This document shows, piece after piece, positions 7,351-18,300 of a stretch of 47,284 nt of DNA. The number at the start of each line of letters is the position of its first letter. Within the stretch, counting starts at the first letter, position 1. The translations under genes and the position numbers were made by a program. The notes beneath the pieces are model-generated. The model made no database searches, was not told where the DNA came from, and saw nothing but the letters and a program-made list of their open reading frames with translations. Source of the stretch: Acidobacteriota bacterium (GTDB lineage Bacteria; Acidobacteriota; Blastocatellia; UBA7656); NCBI GenBank assembly GCA_016201275.1, contig JACQDB010000059.1:1-47284 (forward strand), read 5' to 3'.

Positions 7351-10125
7351 ATGCAAAGCCGGCAATGGCTAGCGGCTATGTTCGATGCAGTAGCAGAGGG
7401 GATCGTCGTTGAAGAAGATGAGCAAATCGTCTTCGTCAACCAGAGCTATTTGCGAATGCATGGGTATGCAGAGCCGCAAGAGTTGCTCGGCAGTTCGGTC
7501 TGCCGTTTTCTGGCTGCCGCAGATGCAGAGCGTATCCGTGAATATGGCCGAAGGCGGCGACGCGGCGAAGACGTACCGGCCAGCTATGAATTTCAAGCGG
7601 TGCGTAAAGATGGCAAAATCATGATTTGTGAAGCCGCGCTCTCCAGTTTCGCCCTCGATGAGCGCTTCTATCTGCTCACCACGCAAAGAGACATCACCGA
7701 GCGCAAGCAAGCCGAAGAGACCTTGCGGCGCAGCGAACAGCGCTTCCGTACCATTGTCGAAGATATGACCGATAGCTATTGGGAGACCGATCTGAGTGGC
7801 AGATTCACCTTCTTCAATAAACAGGTGATGGTAGATCAACGACGCAAAAGAGAAGAGATTTTGGCGTTAGGCAAAGACAATCCTCCGGAAGATGAAGAGA
7901 ACCACAAAATCATTACCGACATTTTCAAACAGGTCTATCACACCGGAGAATCGGTCAGAGGGGTGATCTATGAAATGATTCGCGGCGATAACACCCGCTA
8001 TTTTGTCGAGACCACGGTCTCGCTCATCCGCGACCCCGACGGTAAACCGGTGGGCTTTGGCGGCAGCACCCGCAACGTCAGCGAGCGCATTCAGACCGAG
8101 AAAGAATTGCAGCAAGCCAAGATCGCCGCCGAAGCGGCCAATCAGGCCAAGAGCGAATTTCTTGCCAACATGAGCCACGAGATTCGTACTCCCATGAATG
8201 GCATCATCGGCATGACGGAACTGGCGCTGGAAACCAAGCTCGATGACGAGCAGCAAGAATATCTCAATCTGATTCAATCATCCGCCGATTCCCTGCTCGT
8301 CTTAATCAATGACATACTGGATTTCTCCAAGATTGAGGCCGGAAAATTAACCCTCGACTGCACCGATTTCAGTTTGTCCGATAGTCTCAACAACGCCATC
8401 AAAGCGCTGGCCTGGCGGGCTTATCAAAAAGGTCTGGAGTTGGTCTGTGATCTCTCCGCCGATATTCCAGAGATGTTGATTGGCGATGCGGCGCGGTTGC
8501 GCCAAGTGGTCATCAACCTGGTCGGCAATGCCATCAAGTTCACCGAAGAAGGCGAAATCGTCATCAGCGCGGAAGTCGGCGCGCAAACCGCTGACGAAGT
8601 GATTGTCCACTTTGCCATCAGCGATACCGGCATAGGCATTCCCGCCGAAAAGCAGGCGCGCATCTTCGAAGCCTTCGAGCAAGCCGATGGCTCGACGACG
8701 CGAAAATATGGCGGCACCGGTCTGGGGCTGGCCATCTCTGTGCAGTTGGTCAATATGATGGGCGGCAAGATTTGGGTAGAAAGCCAGGTCAATCACGGCA
8801 GCACCTTTCATTTCACCGCGCAGTTCAAATTGAGCCAGATAGCGGCAATCGCCCATCACAATGTGAGTCTGGCGGATCTGCGGAATCTCCGTGTCCTTAT
8901 AGTAGATGATAACGCCACCAATCGCCGCCTCCTCCAAGCCTTGTTGATGAGTTGGCAGATGACGCCGACGCTGGTGGACACAGGGACAGCGGCCTTAGCG
9001 CTGTTAAAGGAACGGCAGCCGAGTCAGAACCCTTTCCAATTGGTGCTGCTCGATTATCAAATGCCAGAGATGGATGGGCTGACCGTGTTTGAAGAGATGC
9101 GCGCTGAGGCGACGCTGGCCGATACCCCTGTCATCATGTTGACCTCAACGGCGCAGCCGGGAATGGCTGCCCATTGTCAGCAATTGGGCTTGGCTGGTTA
9201 TCTGACCAAACCGATTTTACAAAGAGACCTGCTCGAAGCCATCACCATGGTTTTGAGCAAAGATAGTTTCATCCGCCAGCAAGTCGCGGTGCAGGAGCAG
9301 CGCGTCGCCCCCAACAGCAGCCCGAATCGGCTGCGGATTTTACTGGCCGAAGATAACAAGGTCAATCAATTGCTGGCCGTCAGAATGCTGGAAAAACGCG
9401 GCTACATGGTGACTGTCGTAGCCAATGGCAAACTAGCCGTGACCGCTTACGAGCAGGAGCGCTTCGATCTGATTCTTATGGATGTGCAGATGCCGGAAAT
9501 GAACGGTTATGAAGCCACGGCGCGGATTCGCCAGTTGGAAAACACCAGCCATCTGCACATTCCGATTGTTGCCATGACCGCCAAAGCCATGAAAGAAGAC
9601 CGCGAGGAATGTCTCAAGGCTGGCATGGATGCTTATCTCTCGAAACCTTTTCAGATCGGCGAACTGGTGCAGATCATTCAAAATTTGGTCGCCCTGCCAG
9701 CGGCGCAAGAAGATGGAGAGTCAGCCGATCACCTGAACCTTGACGCTTTGGAAGATGCCAGAGTCATCGTCAACGAGTCGGAATTACTGATCAGCGTGGA
9801 CGGGGACAGGCGTTTTCTGCGTTCCATTGTAGATGAATTCCTGGCCGGTTACGACGCGCAGTTATCCGAACTCGGCGAGTGCATCCATCATAAAAAGAGC
9901 CAACGCCTGTATGAGTTGGCACACTCTTTGAAAGGCGCTCTGGGAATGTTGCGCGCCGAAGCCGCTTGCGAAGCGGCACGGCGACTGGAGAAGAGCGGAC
10001 GCGAAGGCAATCTCACTGAAGCCAGTTATCTGCTTGCCATCTTTGAAGGCGAACTGCAATTGCTGATTCCGGCACTCGCCAAAATCACCGCTGAGTCTGT
10101 GGACGAGCGCCTTAGTTGTTCTTGA
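7351..10125 (+). CDS. Hybrid sensor histidine kinase (PAS-PAS-HisKA-HATPase-REC-REC-HPt)
   Basis: 924 residues, no membrane segment, so a cytoplasmic sensor. Order: PAS 1 (about 5-118), PAS 2 (about 128-250), HisKA with phospho-acceptor H276 in [15 protein letters not shown], HATPase_c ([11 protein letters not shown]-box, [16 protein letters not shown]), receiver 1 with D568 in [11 protein letters not shown], receiver 2 with D711 in [11 protein letters not shown], and a C-terminal HPt with H858 in AHSLKGALG. This is the full BarA/TodS-type relay, able to pass phosphate His-Asp-His to a separate regulator. All key residues are intact. Start ATG 7351 has AAGGA five bases upstream; the frame is open earlier but that part is low in family resemblance. 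No response-regulator gene is adjacent. Confidence 0.95.
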   Translation: MQSRQWLAAMFDAVAEGIVVEEDEQIVFVNQSYLRMHGYAEPQELLGSSVCRFLAAADAERIREYGRRRRRGEDVPASYEFQAVRKDGKIMICEAALSSFALDERFYLLTTQRDITERKQAEETLRRSEQRFRTIVEDMTDSYWETDLSGRFTFFNKQVMVDQRRKREEILALGKDNPPEDEENHKIITDIFKQVYHTGESVRGVIYEMIRGDNTRYFVETTVSLIRDPDGKPVGFGGSTRNVSERIQTEKELQQAKIAAEAANQAKSEFLANMSHEIRTPMNGIIGMTELALETKLDDEQQEYLNLIQSSADSLLVLINDILDFSKIEAGKLTLDCTDFSLSDSLNNAIKALAWRAYQKGLELVCDLSADIPEMLIGDAARLRQVVINLVGNAIKFTEEGEIVISAEVGAQTADEVIVHFAISDTGIGIPAEKQARIFEAFEQADGSTTRKYGGTGLGLAISVQLVNMMGGKIWVESQVNHGSTFHFTAQFKLSQIAAIAHHNVSLADLRNLRVLIVDDNATNRRLLQALLMSWQMTPTLVDTGTAALALLKERQPSQNPFQLVLLDYQMPEMDGLTVFEEMRAEATLADTPVIMLTSTAQPGMAAHCQQLGLAGYLTKPILQRDLLEAITMVLSKDSFIRQQVAVQEQRVAPNSSPNRLRILLAEDNKVNQLLAVRMLEKRGYMVTVVANGKLAVTAYEQERFDLILMDVQMPEMNGYEATARIRQLENTSHLHIPIVAMTAKAMKEDREECLKAGMDAYLSKPFQIGELVQIIQNLVALPAAQEDGESADHLNLDALEDARVIVNESELLISVDGDRRFLRSIVDEFLAGYDAQLSELGECIHHKKSQRLYELAHSLKGALGMLRAEAACEAARRLEKSGREGNLTEASYLLAIFEGELQLLIPALAKITAESVDERLSCS

Positions 10126-10590
10126 GCCAATCGGCAGAGCAAGCAAAAAGAGGCGCTCTGGTAGATTGCGTGAAGGCACTCAACATATAGAGGTCTCTAA
10201 GGCAATCGCATACAATATCTTGTGAGTCTGCATATGCCCTGCCAGAGAGCCAAAAAAGAGGTTTGGCGCGTCGCCTTCAAGCTCCTGGCCTTACGTTAAG
10301 ATTGGGCGTGCAGGCATCCCGCCCGCAGGGATTCACAATCTTGCGGACCAAGAGGTACGCGCTCGCTGTAAGCATCTCCTTTGACCGAATGCCGTTGGCC
10401 TGTAGGCGGGGCGCTAATTCTCGTTCTTTCGCTTTCGCATAAAAATTTGGTAGTGCGAAAAACGTAAGGCGCGACCGGCGCAATTGGTTGCTGGTCGCGC
10501 CTTACGTTTTTCGCACTACCAAAAGTTTTCCGGAGAAGTTATCGCTACGATTTTTCTTTGTGCACCTACCCAAAATTTTAGGAGGCATCC
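10126..10590. other. Gene-free stretch with palindromes
   Basis: Contains a small palindromic repeat (about 10298-10342, AAGATTG to CAATCTT around GTGCAGGCATCCCGCC) and the very strong hairpin at 10446-10523. No open frame here is convincing. The last bases carry AGGAGG for the following gene. Confidence 0.6.
10446..10523. repeat. 31-bp perfect inverted repeat
   Basis: Arms 10446-10476 and 10493-10523 match perfectly over 31 bp (TTTGGTAGTGCGAAAAACGT then AAGGCGCGACC), with a 16-base loop. The stem contains A- and T-runs but no terminal U-tract after the hairpin, so it resembles a MITE-like palindrome rather than a plain terminator. It lies about 70 bases upstream of the next start codon. Confidence 0.8.
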
Positions 10591-12375
10591 ATGACTGAGA
10601 CAAAAAATGAGACCAGACCGCAGCACGCCGGGAGAAAAACCCGCGCCCTGAAATTGGCGCTCTGCTGCCTGTGCCTGAGCTTGGCGTTGTGGCTGAGGCT
10701 GGCTCCAACTGCCGCCGCACCGCCACCGCAATCCGAGGTGGAGCATCTGCTAGAGACCTTGGAACAAGAGCAGTGGGCGGATTGGCAAGAACCCCAAAAC
10801 GCCGCGCAAAAGTTGGCAGAGATGGGCAGTTCCGCCGTCAACCCTATCTTCAAGGCGATGATGGCGAGCAACAGCAACCGCGCCCTTTACTGGATGGAGT
10901 ACGCGCTTTATCAAATGGCTGAACGCTACGCCACGCGCCTCAATGAGCCGCAATCCCCTATGCCCATATTGATTGCCGCGCTCGACGATCTGCATAGGCC
11001 TTACGATCTGCGCCGTCTTGCAGGGCGATTGCTAGGCAAACTCGGCGACACACGCGCCGTTGCATCGTTAAGCAAAAACCTCAACGATGGGCGCGTCGCT
11101 AAAGACGTAGCCCATGCTCTTGGACAGATCAAAAGCGCTGCCTCGCGCCAAGCTCTAGTCGCTCGTCTGACGACGCTTGAAGGACGGCGCGAAAAGAGCG
11201 ACGCGCTGCGCTTGGAGCTTATCGAGGCGCTCGGTCAATTGGGTGATGCGCGAGCCTTGCCGGTGTTGCGTCGGGCGGCTTCTGCACGCGAGACCACTGT
11301 GCGCTCGGCGGCTGTTGAAGCGATGGCGCACATCCGTGGCGCGGCTTCGGTTGCGGCGCTTAAACAGACAGCGGCGCGTGAACAAGATGCACAGGTCAAA
11401 CAAGCCTTGCGGCTCAGTTTCCTGCGCTTGGGGCAACCGCTGCCAACGGCGCTTGAACAACGCGCCGATGCGGACATCAAAACCATCTCTTGCCAAGGCT
11501 GCCACGCCCAGCTTTACACGGACTTCATCACCAGCGCCCACAATCTCAAAGGCCAACTGACCTGCGTCACCTGTCACGGCGAAAGCATCAAGCATCAAGA
11601 CAGCTACGGCAGCCGTCCGCCGGATCGCCCTTACGCTGGCGCGACTATTTCTCCATTATGCGCGCAGTGTCACGAGCAGATGAATCTTCCGACCCTCGAA
11701 CGCGCTATGAGCGGACGCCTACGCCACACCTTCGCGTTCCGTGGGCGCAGCAAAACTAGCGAAGCGGCGCACGGCGAAACTGTCACGTTGACGGAGAATT
11801 TCGAGCGCGGCGGAGCGCGCAACTGGGAAGCCGTCAACCCTACGGACTGGCGCATTAAGCGCGACGGCAACAATCAGGTTTACGCCCTCTTTCGCCACTT
11901 CACTAACGGCGTGCCTCGGCGACCCGTGCAACTATCGCTGCTCAAAACGGCAGCCTTCACAGACCTCACTTTCGAGGTTCGGGTGCGAAGACCCGAGCTA
12001 AAATCGGAGTCCTTGATTCTGGTCTTCGGCTATCAGGATGAGACGCATTTCTACTACGCACATTTGTCACTAGACCCTTCGTCAAAGACCTTGGTACACA
12101 ATGGTCTGTTCATCGTTGATGGTGCGCCGCGTCGCAGAATCGGCACGATGGATGCCGCCGCGATTTTGCCAGATACCAACTGGCATCGCATAAAAATCGT
12201 GCGCGAGACCAGCAGCGGACGCATTGCGCTCTATGTTGACGACGCCACGAAACCGACGCTCGAAGCTCTTGACCACCGTTTCAGTTGGGGGCGCATAGGG
12301 CTGGGCGGCTTTCATGAACTCGGCGACTTTGATGATATAAAAATCACTGGTCTCGCAGTTCCCGGCAGGCAATAG
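10591..12375 (+). CDS. Exported HEAT-repeat / three-haem cytochrome c / LamG-like fusion protein
   Basis: 594 residues. A long n-region and hydrophobic helix (about 21-43) send it across the membrane. Residues about 45-285 are HEAT/PBS-lyase-like repeats (LGKLGDTRAVASLSKNL, IEALGQLGDARALPVLRRA, EAMAHIRGAASVAALK). Then come three CxxCH haem sites: CQGCH at 301, CVTCH at 325 and CAQCH at 357, with nearby His (AHNLKG, SIKHQD) as possible distal ligands. The C-terminal about 200 residues are a concanavalin/LamG-like jelly roll (TENFERGGARNWEAV, FGYQDETHFYYAHLSL, IALYVDD, GRIGLGGFHELGDFDDI), as in DUF1080-type domains. It is probably a periplasmic or surface redox protein with a binding domain. 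ATG has AGGAGG six bases upstream. Confidence 0.9.
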   Translation: MTETKNETRPQHAGRKTRALKLALCCLCLSLALWLRLAPTAAAPPPQSEVEHLLETLEQEQWADWQEPQNAAQKLAEMGSSAVNPIFKAMMASNSNRALYWMEYALYQMAERYATRLNEPQSPMPILIAALDDLHRPYDLRRLAGRLLGKLGDTRAVASLSKNLNDGRVAKDVAHALGQIKSAASRQALVARLTTLEGRREKSDALRLELIEALGQLGDARALPVLRRAASARETTVRSAAVEAMAHIRGAASVAALKQTAAREQDAQVKQALRLSFLRLGQPLPTALEQRADADIKTISCQGCHAQLYTDFITSAHNLKGQLTCVTCHGESIKHQDSYGSRPPDRPYAGATISPLCAQCHEQMNLPTLERAMSGRLRHTFAFRGRSKTSEAAHGETVTLTENFERGGARNWEAVNPTDWRIKRDGNNQVYALFRHFTNGVPRRPVQLSLLKTAAFTDLTFEVRVRRPELKSESLILVFGYQDETHFYYAHLSLDPSSKTLVHNGLFIVDGAPRRRIGTMDAAAILPDTNWHRIKIVRETSSGRIALYVDDATKPTLEALDHRFSWGRIGLGGFHELGDFDDIKITGLAVPGRQ

Positions 12376-12743
12376 GCAGGAAGCCGTGAGGAACAACAAC
12401 CGGAAAACTTCACCACGAAGATCACGAAGATCACGAAGCCATAACATCAATCAATCACCTTGGTGTTCTTTGTGTTCTTCGTGGTTAGTAAACTGGTTTG
12501 ATTTTCAATCCCTTACTTGCTCCATAACTCATCAAGGAAATTTGTAGAGCAAATTGCGCTGCGGTTTGCCCGACCAATTCACGACCGCCACAAAGAACAG
12601 CTCTCAACTTCAGGTTTGCCGTGTGCGCCCTGAAATAAATTTCTGCCCCTCTAAATCAAGCCGTGCCAGACGACCAATATAATCATCCGGCGCTGCTTGC
12701 TTTAGAGGGAAACTATCAATCACTCAAAACCACAGGAGGCGCT
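12376..12743. other. Gene-free stretch with ACCACGAAG-type palindrome
   Basis: Imperfect 23-bp arms ACCACGAAGATCACGAAGATC (12412 on) and a near-complement ending 12485 form a hairpin of the dispersed ACCACGAAGnACACGAAG type; a related palindrome lies at 35.8 kb. An open frame runs through 12663-12743 into the next gene, but no start there has a ribosome binding site. Confidence 0.6.
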
Positions 12744-14507
12744 ATGCGTCACAAAATTATAGTTGGTCTGCTTATCAGTCTTTTCCTCTTCGCCCGCCCA
12801 GTCATCGCCGACGATGTGGGCCCGAAGCATCTGCCAGCGCGCTATTTCTGGTTATTGGAAACCGGCTGCGCGCAAGTCGAAGCCCGCCTAAATGCCGAGC
12901 CGGAAGCGACGCTCAAAACCCTCGAAGCGCAGCCCGGCTGGATTCATTTCCCTTACGCAATTCTGGCTCCGGTCGTGCTGTATGCGAAAAAACATCCCGC
13001 CAATACGCATTATCACGAGGCGAAAATGCTGGCGCTTGCCATTCGCATAGGCGATTTATTAGCAAGCGAAAATGAGAAAGGCGTCTATGAGCCGCGCCTC
13101 GATAGCGATTGGGACACCTATATGTGGCTCGAAGCTTATCGTCTGCTCGGCGACAAATTGGGTGCAGAACGCCAAGCCCGTTGGAAACGCGAGATTCTCA
13201 AAAACATCGTGCTGCTCGAAGAAGAATGCACTCGACGTTTCGATTTTCCGGGCTATCATTCGCCCTTCCTAGGCACTTCGCCGAATCACTATTCGCAGCA
13301 TTCTTCGATCCTCTATCTTGCCGCCAAAGTCTTCGGCAATCCTCAGTGGGAAGCCTTGACGACCAAGATACTGCGTCGCTTTGCCACCCAAGAACAAGCC
13401 CCCGATGGCTATTGGGGCGAACATAATAATTCCGGTCCCACCGTCGGCTACAATCATGTGACGCTCACCGGACTGGGATTATATTGGGAACACAGCAAAG
13501 ACCCTGTGGTGTTGCCGGCAATACGCCGCGCCACCGACTTTCACAAATACTTCACCTATCCTGATGGCACAGTGGTCGAAGTCATCAACGACCGCAATCG
13601 CTATTGGGAGCCGCTGGCATGGGGCGAATTTGCCTTTACCAATTTCGCTGACGGTCGCCGCCTCGCAGAATTTGCAGCGAACTTTGTCAGCTTTGCCAAA
13701 CCCAATATCCCTGCACTTGGGCGGCTGGCGCAGGACGCGCTCTACTATCACGAAGGGGCGCTTGCTCCGATTCCGCAAGATCAGGTGAACTACTTTCATC
13801 AGATGAAAATCCCCGCAGGCATTCGCAAGACAGGCCCCTGGGTAGTGGCGCTCTCCGGCATACTCAGCACTCAGGCGGTAGTCAATCAATACTACCTGGA
13901 TCGCCAAGGCAGCATGAGCATTTTTCATGACAAGCTGGGCTTGATCATCACCGGAGCCAATTCCAAACGCCAGCCCGAACTTGCCACCTTTCTTGAAAGA
14001 CCCTTGGGAGGCGTCTATCATCTGCCGACCGTCAGCCGTTTGCAGATGAACGCCGATACTGACCGCCTGTCTTTGGCTTATCACACCTTCTTCACAGACC
14101 TCTACACGCAGGTGATTTCAGACAACGAGATAACCTTTCGCTACGCTATCACCGGCAAGGGGCCGCCTTCGGAAGAGGCGCGTTTGAATTTACAGCTATG
14201 CCTTAAAGAGGGCGAGGTCTTGGAGACCGGCGCGGGACGCAAGATCACTTTGAGCGGCGACAAGATAGAGCTTTCGCCATCTGAGATTGGCGGCTGGATC
14301 AGTCATCGCGGTTGGAAGTTGAAAGTTGATCCGACTGCTAGATTGGTGTGGCCAATGATTCCCTACAACCCTTACTTAAACGGGCCGGAAAAGAATCTCG
14401 ACCATGCGGTAGGTGTGCTGATCGTGCCGTTGCGTTTGAAGGAAAATGAAAAATACTACATACGCCCAGGCGAGCAGGAAATCACTTTCGTGTTGACGAC
14501 GAAATAA
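12744..14507 (+). CDS. Secreted heparinase II/III-like (alpha/alpha toroid) polysaccharide lyase candidate
   Basis: 587 residues with a clear signal peptide (MRHKIIVGLLISLFLFARPV, cut near IA-DD). The first about 350 residues are helix-rich with aromatic and polar phrases typical of an alpha/alpha toroid (WDTYMWLEAYRLLGDKLGAE, PNHYSQHSSILYLAAKVFG, GYWGEHNNSGPTVGYNHVTL). The last about 200 are beta-rich, ending in a domain like the antiparallel sheet of polysaccharide lyases. NHYSQH and GYNH offer His/Tyr residues suited to beta-elimination, but I cannot assign the active site or substrate. ATG 12744 follows AGGAGG by four bases; an in-frame GTG 27 codons upstream is unsupported. Confidence 0.75.
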   Translation: MRHKIIVGLLISLFLFARPVIADDVGPKHLPARYFWLLETGCAQVEARLNAEPEATLKTLEAQPGWIHFPYAILAPVVLYAKKHPANTHYHEAKMLALAIRIGDLLASENEKGVYEPRLDSDWDTYMWLEAYRLLGDKLGAERQARWKREILKNIVLLEEECTRRFDFPGYHSPFLGTSPNHYSQHSSILYLAAKVFGNPQWEALTTKILRRFATQEQAPDGYWGEHNNSGPTVGYNHVTLTGLGLYWEHSKDPVVLPAIRRATDFHKYFTYPDGTVVEVINDRNRYWEPLAWGEFAFTNFADGRRLAEFAANFVSFAKPNIPALGRLAQDALYYHEGALAPIPQDQVNYFHQMKIPAGIRKTGPWVVALSGILSTQAVVNQYYLDRQGSMSIFHDKLGLIITGANSKRQPELATFLERPLGGVYHLPTVSRLQMNADTDRLSLAYHTFFTDLYTQVISDNEITFRYAITGKGPPSEEARLNLQLCLKEGEVLETGAGRKITLSGDKIELSPSEIGGWISHRGWKLKVDPTARLVWPMIPYNPYLNGPEKNLDHAVGVLIVPLRLKENEKYYIRPGEQEITFVLTTK

Positions 14508-14524
14508 AGTTGTCGGGTTCGGAA

Positions 14525-14571
14525 ACTTTTTTGTTCGGCGCAGGTGTGACGATCTCGCCGAACAAAAAAGT
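14525..14571. terminator. Hairpin, probable bidirectional terminator after the lyase-like gene
   Basis: Perfect 16-bp arms ACTTTTTTGTTCGGCG (14525-14540) and CGCCGAACAAAAAAGT (14556-14571), loop 15 bases, 18 bases after the stop codon. The GC part followed by a T/A run on either strand suits intrinsic termination in both directions. Confidence 0.6.
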
Positions 14572-15012
14572 GTATCAACTGTGAGCGCGCAACTGATATG
14601 CTCATACCACGATGAGGGCGGAGGAACCCACCCTCATCGCAGGGGCATTCAGTTCTCGTTTCATTAACCCCTTGATGAATCAAGGGGTCAGCGAGATGCG
14701 GCAACTCTGCACGAAAGTTATGAATCCCTACTTGAGAGGCAGTTGAGAAAACTGAATAATTTCATTGTGATGACGCTGAAAGAAAACCGACCAGCCTACA
14801 TAAATAGGTAGTATCAGAAGCAATATCCGAATCATTCGGGGAAAAAATTTGAGACAGTTTGTCGCATGGCGCAACAGAGTGACGTCTTGCGCCCTCGATA
14901 TTTCACCTGAAGGCGTTAAGAAGCCATAGCCTGACCATGATGGAGGGCGGCCATGAAAAACGTCCGCGTTTACGCTTGAGCTACTGCTTGGTCGCTGCTT
15001 TACTTCAGGTCA

Positions 15013-15079
15013 TCGCTTTGATGGCAAGGCTTCGATGACGCCGCAAATCGCCCGTCGGGTGATGGAGATGTTCCGCCAC
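15013..15079 (+). pseudogene. Fragment of a NarL-type response-regulator gene
   Basis: Bases 15020-15079 match 23400-23459, inside the intact response-regulator gene of this window, at 55 of 60 positions, including 38 identical bases in a row starting with ATGACGCCGCAAATCGCC. Translated in the same frame it gives FDGKASMTPQIARRVMEMF, the linker after the receiver domain. Similarity stops after the His of MFRH. The frame continues without family resemblance to a stop at 15146. No receiver or HTH is left on either side, so this is a relic of a duplicated regulator. Confidence 0.8.
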
Positions 15080-15343
15080 CTCTTCCCTTTGATACCTGCC
15101 TACGGTTTATTATCGGCTGTGCCAAATTCCTACTTGCGTAGGCGGTGACTGATTTTCGCAGTTGTACTATTTCTCTATAGAGTGTCACGAATGCTGGGAA
15201 AATGTTTAGCGAGAAGGAGAAGGCAAGGAAGACTTATTGAATGAATAGCAAGAAAACAATTACCTTCTTCCTGCGTGTCCACCTGCTTCGGCAATAACCG
15301 ATTCCCCCCAATTTTTAATTTCACTATGGAGTATAGATCACTA

Positions 15344-18300
15344 ATGATAGCTCGAAAATTTGTCCAAGGAAGATGGTATGCAATGGCAGTGCTGTTTGTC
15401 GCAACGGCTTGCCTGATGACTATGATGATCGTAAGTCGCCGCGTTCACACGGCAACCTCAGAGGCTATGCCTGCGCTGCGCGGAGAAGAGGCGGTCAATT
15501 ATCTCAAGCAACAAGGGCTGCATACGTCGCTTGGCGAAGCGATAGCGGCGGCGCGTTACGGCGTCCATTGGAGCAAGCATACGCCTTGGAAAGAATTGCC
15601 CGGAGCTTTTTATGCAGGCAATCCGGCGCAGCAGATGACGGCGTTCTTCACAGGGGAAGGCATCCACCTTGAAGCGAAATCGGCAAGCGATGATAAAGCG
15701 AAATCGGCGAGCCAAGATAAATGGCAAATGGGCATGAAGCTGACCGGCTTGGGCTACGGCGGACGCCTTTTGGTGGTCGCTGCGGGCGAGATGAAAGTCA
15801 ACGGCAACCGCGTAGAGATTAAAAAGAGCATCAAGCGTCAAGACACCAGAGGCGCGAGTCAGGAGTCGAGAGAGGAGAGTCTGAGAGCCTCCGACTTCAG
15901 TGGTGAGAGTCAAGACCTCGGACTCACCGAGTGGTACGTCAATCGCGCCGAGGGCATCGAGCAAGGGTTCGTCATCAATGCCGCGCCGGGTGAGCGCCGA
16001 GAAGGCGAGTGGTTGAAATTGCGGCTGACACTGGAAGGCGATTTGCAGGCGCAGCTTGCCGATGATGGCGAGGCGGTTGACTTGCTAACCAGAGGCGGAG
16101 AGAGAAGGCTGCGTTATGACAAGCTGCACGTCACGGACGCGACGGGGCGGGAGTTGGCAGCGCGTATGAGAGTCGAAGGCGGGGAGGTGATGCTGGAGGT
16201 GGAGGAGAGCGAGGCGGTCTATCCGTTGACCATAGACCCAGTGTTTTCACAGCAGCAGAAATTGACCGCCTCAGACGGCGCGGCGGGTGACCAGTTAGGC
16301 GCCTCAGTCGCCATCAGCGGCGAGACTGTGGTGGTTGGCGCTTTCACTGACGATGTCGGGGCGAACGCCAATCAAGGCTCGGCGTATGTGTTTGTGCGGA
16401 ACGGGGCGGTGTGGAGTGAGCAGCAAAAATTGACCGCCTCAGATGGCGCGGCAAGTGACCAGTTAGGCACCTCAGTGGGCATCAGCGGCGAGACCGTGGT
16501 GGTTGGCGCAGCCTTTGACAATGTTGGGGCGAACCAAGATCAAGGCTCGGCATACATCTTCGTGCGGAACGGGGCGGTGTGGAATGAGCAGCAGAAGTTG
16601 ACCGCCTCGGATGGCGGGGTGAATGGCCAGTTCGGCACCTCAGCGGGCATCAGCAGCGAGACCGTAGTGGTGGGCGCTGCTTTGGCGAATTCTGGTCAAG
16701 GCTCGGCGTATGTGTTTGTGCGGAACGGGGCGGTGTGGAACGAGCAGCAGAAATTGATCGCCGCAGATGGCGCGACGAATGACCGGTTCGGCTTCTCTAT
16801 TGCTATCCGCGGCGAGACCGTAGTGGTAGGCGCTTTCAATGACGCTAACGGGGCGAATTTCGGTCAAGGCTCGGCATACATCTTCGTGCGGAACGGGGCG
16901 GTGTGGAGCGAGCAACAAAAGCTGATCGCCTCAGACGGCACACTGGCTGACAGTTTCGGCAGATCAGTGGGTATCAGCGGCGAGACCGTGGTGGTCGGCG
17001 CTTTCAATGACACTAACGGGGCGAATATGTTTCAAGGCTCGGCATACATCTTCGTGCGGAACGGGGCGGTGTGGAGCGAACAGCAGAAATTGACTGCCGC
17101 AGACGGCGCGACGGATGATAATTTCGGCGCCTCAGTCGCCATCAGCGGCGAGACCGTGGTGGTCGGCGCTGCCCGTGACGATGTCGGGGCGAACGCCAAT
17201 CAAGGCTCGGCATACATCTTCGCCTGCACCAACACGCAGCAATGGGTGGAGCAAGCCAAGACTACCGCCTCAGATGGCGCGGGGGGGGACGAGTTCGGCA
17301 CCTCAGTCGCCATCAGCGGCGAGACCGTGGTGGTTGGCGCTCCTGCTGATGATGTAGGGGCGAACCTCGATCAAGGCTCGGCGTATGTCTTCGTCAGAGT
17401 TGGGGCGGTGTGGAGCCAGCAGCAAAAGTTGACGGCATCAGACGGCGCGGCATTTGACAATTTCGGCTTCTCGGTCGCCATCAGCGGCGAGACCGTGGTG
17501 GTTGGCGCACCCTTTGACGATGTCGGGGCGAACCCCGATCAAGGCTCGGCGTATGTCTTCGTGAGAACGGGGGCGGTATGGAGCCAACAGCAGAAATTGA
17601 CTGCCGCAGATGGCGCGGTGGATGATAATTTCGGTGCCTCAGTGGGCATCAGCGGCGAGACCTTGGTGGTCGGCGCTCCTGCTGATGATGTAGGGGCGAA
17701 CACCAATCAAGGCTCGGCATACATCTTCGTGCGGAACGGAGCGGTGTGGAGCGAGCAGCAGAAGTTGATCGCCTCAGACGGCGCGGCGGGTGACAGTTTT
17801 GGCACCTCCGTTGCTATCAGCGGCGAGACCGTGGTGGTCGGCTCTCGCGTCGACGCTGTCGGAGCGAACCTCGATCAAGGCTCGGCATACATCTTCGTCA
17901 GAGTCGGGGCGGTGTGGAATGAGCAGCAAAAATTGACCGCCTCAGACGGCGCGGCGAGTGACCAGTTCGGCACCTCAGTGGGCATCAGCGGCGAGAGCGT
18001 GGTGGTTGGCGCAGCCTTTGACAATGTCGGGGCGAACAACGATCAAGGCTCGGCATACATCTTCGTGCGGAACGGAGCAGTGTGGAGCCAGCAGCAAAAG
18101 TTGACTGCATCAGATGGTGCGATTTTTGACAATTTCGGCAACTCAGTTGCCATCAGCGGCGAGACCGTGGTGGTCGGCGCTGCTCTTGGCAATGTCGGGG
18201 CGAACAACAATCAAGGCTCGGCGTATGTTTTCGTCAGAGTCGGGGCGGTGTGGAGCGAGCAGCAGAAGTTGACCGCCTCAGATGGCGCGGCGGCTGACTT

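Larger units (their letters stand above)
14508..15343. other. Intergenic region of about 840 bases with hairpins and a gene relic
   Basis: Besides the hairpin at 14525 and the response-regulator relic near 15013-15079, it holds a short perfect hairpin ACCCCTTGA-TGAA-TCAAGGGGT (14667-14688) and a partial copy of the B/C core (CTTGAGAGGCAGT at about 14733). No intact gene is seen. The upstream part of the FG-GAP frame (15275-15343) has no ribosome binding site. Confidence 0.6.

Noticed and set aside
8347-8937. Minus-strand open frame of about 196 codons inside the hybrid kinase gene
   Set aside because: Antisense shadow of the HATPase region; no start signal and no recognisable domain.
14667-14688. 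Intrinsic terminator ACCCCTTGA-TGAA-TCAAGGGGT
   Set aside because: The stem is good, but no T-tract follows on either strand and no gene ends close by; kept only as a hairpin within the intergenic entry.
14780-14840. Shared regulator-binding site with the upstream region of the response-regulator gene (CCTACATAAATAGGTAG and a similar word near 22930)
   Set aside because: The two words are AT-rich and only loosely alike; two sites are too few to claim a motif.
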